Shown here: positions 1-4,550 of the stretch, piece by piece | Layout: every line of letters begins with the position of its first letter | How positions within the stretch are numbered: position 1 is the stretch's first letter | Assembly (NCBI GenBank): GCA_016929035.1 | Contig: JAFGJP010000207.1 | Location: forward strand, 1-5,153 | Direction of reading: 5' to 3' | Length of the DNA stretch: 5,153 bases | Origin: Candidatus Auribacterota bacterium | GTDB taxonomy: Bacteria > Auribacterota > JAFGBW01 > JAFGJP01 | Notes under the pieces: generated by a model | The model's database searches: none | Seen by the model: only the letters and a program-made list of their open reading frames with translations | Told to the model about the DNA's origin: nothing | Translations under genes and position numbers: made by a program

Positions 1-264
1 CGTTTCGATCTCCGTCAGGCAGATCTCGCAGATAAAACTTCCGCATCTTTCACATATGTGATGAGCCTTGTTTTCTGCATGCAGGTAGCATCTCGCTTCT
101 TTAAACTCTTCTGAAGAAAGGGCGGCTTCCGGCCTTATAACCGTTTCTCTTTGTGAGGGAATAAAGAGAAAGGCTTCAAAAAGCTTATGGCAAAGCGAAC
201 AGGCGGCTTTGCCGCTTTCAGTGATGTCAATCTGCTGCTTGCAGTGTGGACACTGGATATACAT
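1..264 (-). CDS. Zinc ribbon + B-box-like zinc-finger protein, partial (3' end off the window)
   Basis: This gene reads leftwards and runs off the left edge; 88 N-terminal residues are visible. Two zinc-binding modules can be seen. The first is a short zinc ribbon made of CPHC (residues 5-8) and CSLC (22-25). The second is a B-box-like finger with Cys59, His62, Cys71, Cys74, Cys79 and Cys82; further ligands would lie beyond the edge. This second module closely resembles the N-terminus of the B-box-RDD protein at 372-965. The ATG at 264-262 is the only standard start before an in-frame stop at 301-303. A modest Shine-Dalgarno (GGTGAGG) lies about 11 nt upstream. The gene lies 107 nt downstream of the B-box-RDD gene on the same strand and may be in its transcription unit. 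Such modules often precede membrane segments or act in protein binding, but the rest is missing, so no function is assigned. I am confident that it is coding and contains zinc fingers. Confidence 0.8.
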   Translation of the reverse strand, partial: MYIQCPHCKQQIDITESGKAACSLCHKLFEAFLFIPSQRETVIRPEAALSSEEFKEARCYLHAENKAHHICERCGSFICEICLTEIET

Positions 265-324
265 CTGTTTCAGATCCTCACCGGATATTTCACATAAAAA
301 TTATAAACGGCTTGCTTCGTTCAA

Positions 325-338
325 TCCGCCGAAGCGGA
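325..338 (-). other. Short hairpin with UUCG tetraloop
   Basis: On the minus strand the sequence TCCGCTTCGGCGGA forms a 5-bp stem closed by a TTCG loop, an unusually stable RNA tetraloop. It sits in the 107-nt gap between the B-box-RDD gene and the zinc-ribbon gene. The T run (six T) lies before the stem in the transcribed direction, not after it, so this is not a standard intrinsic terminator. An alternative 6-bp pairing, GCTTCG (314-319) with CGAAGC (330-335), overlaps it. It could be an mRNA processing or stability element, or a repeat remnant. Confidence 0.4.
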
Positions 339-371
339 AAAAAGATTCCACCGATGTAAGCCCCTGGATAT

Positions 372-965
372 TCAATCGTTTTTGTAGATAACATAAGTCT
401 CACACAGTCTGTCGTGCAGGGCTTTTTTCTCATCATCAAAGCCGGCCATGATGTTTCCTATCTGCAGGATTATGGAAGACAGAAAGAAGCCCCAGTATCG
501 CCCAAAGGCCTTTAAGTAGCTGATGCTTGTGCCGTCCTGATTGATGACTTTTATCCTGCAGGCCATTTTTCCCAGGGTTTGACCGTATTTACCATGCAGG
601 AATGTGTAGTAAGCCATGTTGAGAGTCATGTTGAACGCCATTAAGCCGAGCGTTGCAAGAAAAAAGTAGGGGCCGGGGGTGTTTCCCGAGGCAGGGCCTA
701 TGGTAAAGTTGACAACTATCTGGATCGGCTGATAAATAATGTTCAAGACGATGCTGTCCACAAAGAAAGCCAGGAAGCGTATCCAGAATCCTGCAAAATG
801 ATACTGACCCACTGTTCCTGACTGAATGTCTCGCAGGTAATCTTTTTTACAGGCGCCGCAGAGTATATTGTCCTTGATCTCTACAAGGCAGCTGTTGCAG
901 AAGTCTCTACCGCAGCGCGAGCATTTTTGAGTGTAAGGATTTTCAGGATGATTGACGCAGGCCAT
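372..965 (-). CDS. B-box-like zinc finger-RDD family membrane protein
   Basis: This is a 197-residue protein in two parts. Residues 1-40 are a cysteine-rich B-box-like finger with Cys3, His6, Cys15, Cys18, Cys23, Cys26, Cys36 and Cys39, enough for two zinc sites. Residues about 55-195 are an RDD domain. Its signature Arg63 and Asp70 lie at the start of the first membrane helix (about 64-88), and further helices lie near 100-124 and 156-176. The motif GQTLGKMACRIKV (128-140) and the closing ALHDRLCET (182-190) are typical of the family. RDD proteins are polytopic inner-membrane proteins of poorly known role; some have been reported to have cation/proton antiport activity. The start is an ATG preceded by a near-ideal Shine-Dalgarno AAGGAG 6 nt away. 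It lies 12 nt behind the other RDD gene, so the two are almost certainly cotranscribed. What the finger binds is unknown. Confidence 0.93.
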   Translation of the reverse strand: MACVNHPENPYTQKCSRCGRDFCNSCLVEIKDNILCGACKKDYLRDIQSGTVGQYHFAGFWIRFLAFFVDSIVLNIIYQPIQIVVNFTIGPASGNTPGPYFFLATLGLMAFNMTLNMAYYTFLHGKYGQTLGKMACRIKVINQDGTSISYLKAFGRYWGFFLSSIILQIGNIMAGFDDEKKALHDRLCETYVIYKND

Positions 966-977
966 GCTTTTCTCCTT
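966..977 (-). promoter_or_regulatory. Strong ribosome binding site for the B-box-RDD gene
   Basis: The 12-nt gap between the two RDD genes is almost entirely a ribosome binding site. On the minus strand it contains AAGGAG followed by AAAAGC and then the ATG. It fixes the start of the downstream gene at 965 and indicates efficient independent initiation within the shared transcript. Confidence 0.75.
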
Positions 978-1721
978 TTATGTTTGTTTTCCGACAACAA
1001 CGTATGTGATGTTTTTGACAAATTTTTCAGGGCTCAGGAAATCGGGCCTTGGAAGATTGATCTTTTTCTGAAAATAATCGGCAAAGCTCTCAAAAGTTTT
1101 TAAGCGTATAAGAGGAGACAGCGTGTCTGCCCTCAGAATGAGGTCGATAAGGAGCTCCTTTTCCTCCAGGCTGACGACTTTTAATATCCTGCTTTTATAG
1201 GAGCGGTCCTGGTTGAGCGTATTGTAAGATTCCCATTCCCTGAAGGCGCGGATGTTAAATTTCTTTTTCGACTCTTTGATAATGATCGTTCCGGCCACGA
1301 TATCCCCAAGCCTTTTGGAAAGAGATGACAAAATCGAAGATATGCCGCCGGTCAGATAAGCAACGGGAAGCTGGTCGATGACCCGGAAGACATTTCTGAT
1401 TATCGTTTGATAGAGCGACGGCCTTAAGCCTTTTTCGCTGATCACCCTGAGGCCCATGACCTTTTTTCCAAAGCTTTGGCCCTTCATGGCCCATTCGAGG
1501 AATATGAAGTATCCCAAATTGAGGATGAAAAACGCAAAAATGAAAAAAGCGTAGCCCACATCTGACGAGATTAAGGTCATCAGAGAACACATATACTTGA
1601 TGGGCAGTATCAACAGGATGATGATAATACCGTCAATAAGAAAGGCCATCAGGCGGGAAGAGAGGCCGGCTATTTCGTATCTGAAAGTAACATTCTCTGA
1701 AGTCAGAACATTATAATACAT
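978..1721 (-). CDS. RDD family membrane protein of the MoxR/DUF58/SpoIIM neighbourhood
   Basis: This 247-residue protein opens with a short segment (ENVTFRYEIAG, 9-19) and the RDD core. Arg23 and Asp30 lie at the start of helix 1 (about 24-42), helix 2 is at about 54-76, and GQSFGKKVMGLRV (81-93) follows. RNVFRVIDQLP (109-119) and KRLGDIVAGT (136-145) complete the pattern. This set of motifs is characteristic of the RDD subgroup encoded beside SpoIIM-like, DUF58 and MoxR genes. After residue 150 comes a soluble, charged tail of about 95 residues, probably cytoplasmic. The start ATG at 1721 gives the expected N-terminus, but there is no clear Shine-Dalgarno before it. It is divergent from the SpoIIM-family gene, with 130 nt between start codons, and heads a probable operon with the B-box-RDD gene. 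Its role is probably as a membrane component of the module; any transport activity is an inference from distant family members. Confidence 0.93.
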   Translation of the reverse strand: MYYNVLTSENVTFRYEIAGLSSRLMAFLIDGIIIILLILPIKYMCSLMTLISSDVGYAFFIFAFFILNLGYFIFLEWAMKGQSFGKKVMGLRVISEKGLRPSLYQTIIRNVFRVIDQLPVAYLTGGISSILSSLSKRLGDIVAGTIIIKESKKKFNIRAFREWESYNTLNQDRSYKSRILKVVSLEEKELLIDLILRADTLSPLIRLKTFESFADYFQKKINLPRPDFLSPEKFVKNITYVVVGKQT

Positions 1722-1851
1722 TTTATTGTTCTAAATTTGCTAATATTACTATAAAGTTTTATTTAAGACTATAACATAAGCAAAGCGATTATTCTATGCA
1801 TAAGTTGCCGGTTTGCTCAGGAAATTTAAAATCGGAGAATCAAGGGTTTTT
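1722..1851. promoter_or_regulatory. A+T-rich divergent promoter region
   Basis: This is the intergenic stretch between the divergent RDD and SpoIIM-family genes; its first 80 bases are strongly A+T rich. Candidate -10 boxes are TATAGT on the minus strand (plus-strand positions 1748-1753), which would give a leader of about 20 nt for the RDD gene, and TATAAC on the plus strand (1770-1775) for the SpoIIM-family gene. Neither has a good -35 match at 16-18 nt, so the exact promoters are uncertain. The two boxes lie about 20 bp apart, so expression in the two directions could be linked. No convincing operator palindrome was found. Confidence 0.4.
1843..1851 (+). promoter_or_regulatory. Ribosome binding site deciding the SpoIIM-family start
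   Basis: AAGGG lies five T residues before the ATG at 1852. This favours that start over the upstream in-frame TTG at 1813. Confidence 0.6.
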
Positions 1852-2847
1852 ATGGATATAGAGATTTTCATACAGAATAGAAAAAGCACGTGGTTTGAAC
1901 TGGAAAAATTGCTGGATAAAATCGAAGACAAGGGACTCAAGTCTCTGTCCCACAAAGAAGCCAGGCAGTTCATATCGCTTTACAGAAGCATTTCTTCTGA
2001 TCTCAATAAAGCTCAGACCTATACAGCGAACGCGCAGCTGAATTCCTATCTCCACAGCCTTGTCGCGAGAGCGTATGTTCATGTCTATCATGAAGAAAAT
2101 CCTCCGATCCTGCAAAACGTTAAGAAGTTTTTTATGAGCGACTACCCTTGGATCCTGAGGAAGTACTGGATACCCATGCTGGTATCTCTCATGATTTTTT
2201 CCTCCGGCATGCTGTTTGGAGCTCTTGCCTTTGTGTTTGATACGGATGCCCATTCTGTTCTTATCCCGGGAGAGCATCTTGTTATGACCCCTTCAGAAAG
2301 GGTGCAGAGAATAGAGAAAAACAACGGAATAGAATCACTTGATTCGTTTCCTTCCGCGACTTTTTCCAGCTTTATCTTTGCCAATAATGTCCGGGTGTCC
2401 CTCCTGGTTTTTGCTTCAGGGATAAGCCTGGGGATCATCACTGTGCTGCTTCTTTTTTATAACGGCATCATTCTCGGAGCAATGGCCATGTACTATCATA
2501 TGTATTCCGAGGGGGTCTTTTTTTATGCGTGGATCCTTCCGCACGGCGTTGTTGAGCTGACAGCGATTGTCATTGCCGGCGGAAGCGGGTTTCTTCTGGC
2601 CAAGCCGTTTTTTTTCTCGTCGAACGTTACCCTGAAAGAGCAGTACAGCCTGCTGATCAAGGATCTTGTCAAGATCGTTCTCGGGACTTCGGCTTTGCTT
2701 CTGTTTGCCGGTATCGTCGAGGGGACCATTTCTCAGATACATGCTCCCCGGCTGCCTTACTGGGTTAAACTCGTCTTCTCGTTCCTCGAAGGTCTTCTTC
2801 TTTTTTATTACCTGATTTTTTTTAACAGAAGAAAAGTCAGGAGTTGA
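1852..2847 (+). CDS. SpoIIM/DUF95-family integral membrane protein
   Basis: This is a 331-residue protein. Residues 1-90 form a soluble, mostly helical N-terminal region (starting MDIEIFIQNRKSTWFELEKL) of the type found in non-sporulation SpoIIM relatives. The rest has five or six membrane helices, near 105-128, 181-201, 204-217, 235-250, 273-293 and 304-323. Family hallmarks are NNVRVSLLVFASG (178-190), NGIILGA (204-210), ILPHGVVELTAIVIAGGSG (228-246) and GIVEG (287-291). The ATG at 1852 is preferred because AGGG lies 5 nt before it and the protein then begins as its relatives do; an in-frame TTG at 1813 would add 13 residues without a good ribosome site. The similarity to the sporulation protein SpoIIM does not imply sporulation, since this long form occurs in many non-sporulating bacteria with MoxR, DUF58 and RDD genes. 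Its function is unknown, probably as a membrane partner of that module. Confidence 0.93.
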   Translation: MDIEIFIQNRKSTWFELEKLLDKIEDKGLKSLSHKEARQFISLYRSISSDLNKAQTYTANAQLNSYLHSLVARAYVHVYHEENPPILQNVKKFFMSDYPWILRKYWIPMLVSLMIFSSGMLFGALAFVFDTDAHSVLIPGEHLVMTPSERVQRIEKNNGIESLDSFPSATFSSFIFANNVRVSLLVFASGISLGIITVLLLFYNGIILGAMAMYYHMYSEGVFFYAWILPHGVVELTAIVIAGGSGFLLAKPFFFSSNVTLKEQYSLLIKDLVKIVLGTSALLLFAGIVEGTISQIHAPRLPYWVKLVFSFLEGLLLFYYLIFFNRRKVRS

Positions 2848-2871
2848 AAAGTCCGCAGTCATGCATTTAGC

Positions 2872-2889
2872 CCGTTGAGTCCGTTAAGA
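2872..2889 (+). repeat. Imperfect tandem 9-mer
   Basis: CCGTTGAGT (2872-2880) is followed directly by CCGTTAAGA (2881-2889), matching at 7 of 9 positions. It lies 24 nt after the SpoIIM-family stop codon. It resembles short intergenic tandem motifs that I recall from other genomes, but that recollection is weak. Confidence 0.4.
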
Positions 2890-2918
2890 AGAAACGCTAT
2901 GGATTATTATAAATTTAA

Positions 2919-2946
2919 CCACGAAGGTCACGAAGGAACACGAAGA
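2919..2946 (+). repeat. CACGAAGG triple repeat (dispersed intergenic type)
   Basis: CACGAAGG occurs at 2920-2927 and 2929-2936, and as CACGAAGA at 2939-2946, giving a period of 9-10 bp. This is the core of a widespread intergenic repeat that is often mistranslated as small proteins containing NHEGHEG. I recognise the type from many environmental bacterial genomes, especially Desulfobacterota and similar groups. The repeat itself is directly visible; its genome-wide dispersal is inferred. Confidence 0.7.
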
Positions 2947-2974
2947 AAAACCGTAAGAAGTGGGATGAAAAACA

Positions 2975-3035
2975 TCGTCATTACGAGGAACCCTACGCTT
3001 TCGCTCAGGACAGGCTCCGTGACGAAGCAAACTCA
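2975..3035. repeat. Degenerate dispersed repeat (CGTCATTACGAGG...GACGAAGCAA type)
   Basis: The stretch begins CGTCATTACGAGGAA and ends GTGACGAAGCAAACTCA, with CGCTTTCGCTCAGGACAGG in the middle. The ends match the pattern of a well-known intergenic repeat family (consensus like GTCATTGCGAGGA...GCGACGAAGCAATCTC) present in many copies in diverse bacterial genomes. This copy deviates from the usual form (TTACGAGG instead of TTGCGAGG, CAAACTCA instead of CAATCTC), which suggests a decaying copy. The assignment rests on memory of the pattern. Confidence 0.6.
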
Positions 3036-3049
3036 GTTAAAAATAAAAT

Positions 3050-3079
3050 GTTGTCATCCCTGTGTAAACAGGGATCAAC
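3050..3079. terminator. Perfect 8-bp hairpin, possible terminator of the DUF58 transcript
   Basis: ATCCCTGT (3056-3063) pairs perfectly with ACAGGGAT (3068-3075) around a GTAA loop. After a 2-nt bulge, the flanking GTTG (3050-3053) pairs with CAAC (3076-3079). In the minus direction it is followed within a few bases by a T-rich run (ATTTTATTTTTAAC), which is weak support for termination of the MoxR-DUF58 transcript about 150 nt after its stop codon. In the plus direction it is followed by A runs. It also matches a third type of intergenic palindrome (GTCATCCC...GGGAT) common in these genomes, so it may be just a repeat. Confidence 0.4.
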
Positions 3080-3137
3080 GTGAAAAATAAAAAAACCTAA
3101 ATTTTCGATTCTTATTTTTGGGATTTTGAATTTTCCG

Positions 3138-3165
3138 CCGCATGCGGACCCGCCTTTGACGGGCG
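3138..3165. repeat. Two adjacent short G+C-rich inverted repeats
   Basis: CCGCATGCGG (3138-3147) is a perfect 10-bp palindrome. Next to it, CCCG (3149-3152) can pair with CGGG (3160-3163), or CGCC (3151-3154) with GGCG (3162-3165). They stand out in an A+T-rich setting just downstream of the DUF58 gene. No T run follows on either strand at the expected distance, so a terminator is not called; a degenerate repeat unit is more likely. Confidence 0.35.
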
Positions 3166-3229
3166 ATACTTTATTTGACTGCCTTACATCTGTCGTAGAT
3201 TCGCCAAAGCTTTAAGGTATGTTGCTATG

Positions 3230-4540
3230 TTACAGAAGCTGCCGGCTTTTTATGTCAACGTACTTGTTGATGAGGGAAAGGCTTAAAGACTCGGCTTCTT
3301 CATCAAGAACTAGAATTCCCTTTTCTGTCAGCTTCCGTGACATGAGGCTGCGTTCCCTGCCCAGCTCAAAAGCGGCGATGAACTTGAAGGCGTCCTCGGC
3401 CTTGAAGATCTTTGGAGCAAGGGCTTCTCTCAGAGCGCTGTCCTTCATGGAGACGCAAAGGACAAGATGTCTGGGGTGCAGGAGAGGAATGCTTTTCAGG
3501 ATGCTGCGTGACTGCTCTTCATCAAAAAGATCGGTAAAAATAATGATGAGAGACCTCTTGATGTTTTTTGTGGTCAGATATTTCACCAGCTCGATATAAT
3601 CAACATAAAGCATGCTGGGCTCTGTCATATAGAGGGCTTCTATGATCCGGTTGACCTGACTGGTTCCCTGCTTTATGGGAATGAAGCTTTTGATGCTTTC
3701 CGCGAAAAGGCAAAGTCCTATCTTATCTCCAAAGCGCTGGCAGAGATAGGAAAGCATGAGCGTCGCATTTAAGGCGTACTCAAATTTGTTATAACGGCCG
3801 GCCATTCCCATCATCGACCGCCCGCAGTTCAGGCATACGAGCACGCTCTGGCTTTTTTCGATCTGGAACTCTTTGACAATGGGCCGGCTTTTTTTAGCTG
3901 TCGCCTTCCATGAGATGCTGTGGTAATCATCGTCTTTCTGATATTCGCGGAGTTTTTCAAACTCCCTTCCTGTTCCGACAAGATGGGCGATATGGATGCC
4001 GAAGTTTTCCAGGTGCTTGGCTCTTGCTATCGTTTCGTATCTGACAATGCCGAGAAGGTTAGGATAGACTTTGGCTTTCATTCGTGCCGGCAGAGCGTAA
4101 GATCGGATGGCAAATCCTGATTTTTTCTGCATGCGCACGTAAATATCGCCAAAAAAATATTCTCCGCGCTTCTCGGGCGTTGCAGAGTATACAAGCTTTT
4201 TTCTTGAAAAGGGATCAAGGGAGACAGAAAGGCTTTGAAAGTCGTAAGAAAAGCTTTCCGGCAGGGAGTCCCTTATTTCAACGGTAAGAGCATGTCGTGA
4301 AAAGTTGTTGACAATCAGGATGACAGCATTTTTTTGCGAGATGGAAAACTTTTTCGGTATTTTTCGCTGGACCGTGACGATATTTTTCCTTAGCACAAAC
4401 CTGTATTCAAAAATCATTGCCGCGATAATAGCGGCATCGATGACAAAGACAGGTATGATGAAGAGGGAGCTGATAAAGGTTAAAAACGTCCCGGCTGTCA
4501 TCAGCATAAAAAGAAAAAGCGTTTGCCTAGTCGGTATCAC
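3230..4540 (-). CDS. DUF58 (VWA-like) membrane-anchored protein
   Basis: This 436-residue protein is the usual partner of MoxR ATPases. Two membrane helices occupy about residues 7-28 and 29-46, followed by a beta-rich region (about 60-155). The DUF58 core is clear: VGTGREFEKLREYQKDDD (188-205), ISWKATAKKSRPIVKEF (209-225), then the VWA-like fold. The strand VLVCLNCGRSM (233-243) occupies the metal-site (MIDAS) position, where an Asp is usual before x-G/S-x-S; here it is Asn238. FTDLFDE (335-341) is the later strand-loop with Asp337. The start is GTG at 4540, supported by GAGG 7 nt upstream and by its 4-nt overlap with the end of the MoxR gene, which indicates translational coupling. It probably sits in the inner membrane with its VWA domain in the cytoplasm, where MoxR could act on it. 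The biological client is unknown. Confidence 0.94.
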   Translation of the reverse strand: MIPTRQTLFLFMLMTAGTFLTFISSLFIIPVFVIDAAIIAAMIFEYRFVLRKNIVTVQRKIPKKFSISQKNAVILIVNNFSRHALTVEIRDSLPESFSYDFQSLSVSLDPFSRKKLVYSATPEKRGEYFFGDIYVRMQKKSGFAIRSYALPARMKAKVYPNLLGIVRYETIARAKHLENFGIHIAHLVGTGREFEKLREYQKDDDYHSISWKATAKKSRPIVKEFQIEKSQSVLVCLNCGRSMMGMAGRYNKFEYALNATLMLSYLCQRFGDKIGLCLFAESIKSFIPIKQGTSQVNRIIEALYMTEPSMLYVDYIELVKYLTTKNIKRSLIIIFTDLFDEEQSRSILKSIPLLHPRHLVLCVSMKDSALREALAPKIFKAEDAFKFIAAFELGRERSLMSRKLTEKGILVLDEEAESLSLSLINKYVDIKSRQLL

Positions 4541-4550
4541 CGCGGCACCT
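4537..4550 (-). promoter_or_regulatory. GTGA stop/start overlap with embedded Shine-Dalgarno
   Basis: The TGA stop of MoxR (4539-4537) overlaps the GTG start of DUF58 (4540-4538). GAGGTG, which encodes the last residues of MoxR, lies just upstream as the ribosome site. This arrangement favours reinitiation by the same ribosome and near-equal synthesis of the two partners. Confidence 0.75.

Larger units (their letters stand above)
2848..3229. other. Gene-free convergent gap filled with repeat remnants
   Basis: This 382-nt stretch separates the converging 3' ends of the SpoIIM-family and DUF58 genes. It contains, in order, an imperfect tandem 9-mer, a three-fold CACGAAGG array, a degenerate longer repeat element, a perfect 8-bp hairpin, an A+T-rich stretch and two short G+C-rich inverted repeats. 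An open frame of 71 codons crosses it (2875-3090), but it is made of the repeats and has no ribosome site or family resemblance, so no gene is called. The individual elements are listed separately. Confidence 0.7.

Noticed and set aside
209..391. A 60-codon plus-strand frame near the left end
   Set aside because: It lies opposite the zinc-ribbon gene start and the end of the B-box-RDD gene, and has no ribosome site or family resemblance.
1255..1590. A 111-codon minus-strand frame inside the RDD gene
   Set aside because: It is another frame of the RDD gene on the same strand; the RDD motifs in the main frame are decisive.
1852..2847. Reading the SpoIIM similarity as evidence for an endospore former
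   Set aside because: The long form with a soluble N-terminal region next to MoxR, DUF58 and RDD genes is common in non-sporulating bacteria, and no sporulation gene is nearby.
1840..2862. Open frames on the minus strand (1840-2277, 2142-2441, 2416-2862) opposite the SpoIIM-family gene
   Set aside because: They are low-complexity, basic translations without family features, opposite a gene with strong membrane-family motifs.
2919..2946. CRISPR-like array from the CACGAAGG units
   Set aside because: The units are 8 bp with 1-2 bp between them and there are only three, so there are no spacers; this is a simple tandem repeat.
2875..3090. A 71-codon open frame on the plus strand in the convergent gap
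   Set aside because: Its translation (containing NHEGHEG and similar) is the typical product of dispersed intergenic repeats; no ribosome site or protein family supports it.
3540..3610. Alternative plus-strand gene 3219-3599 opposite DUF58
   Set aside because: It is Ser/Arg-rich antisense translation without any domain; the DUF58 frame is continuous and well matched to its family.
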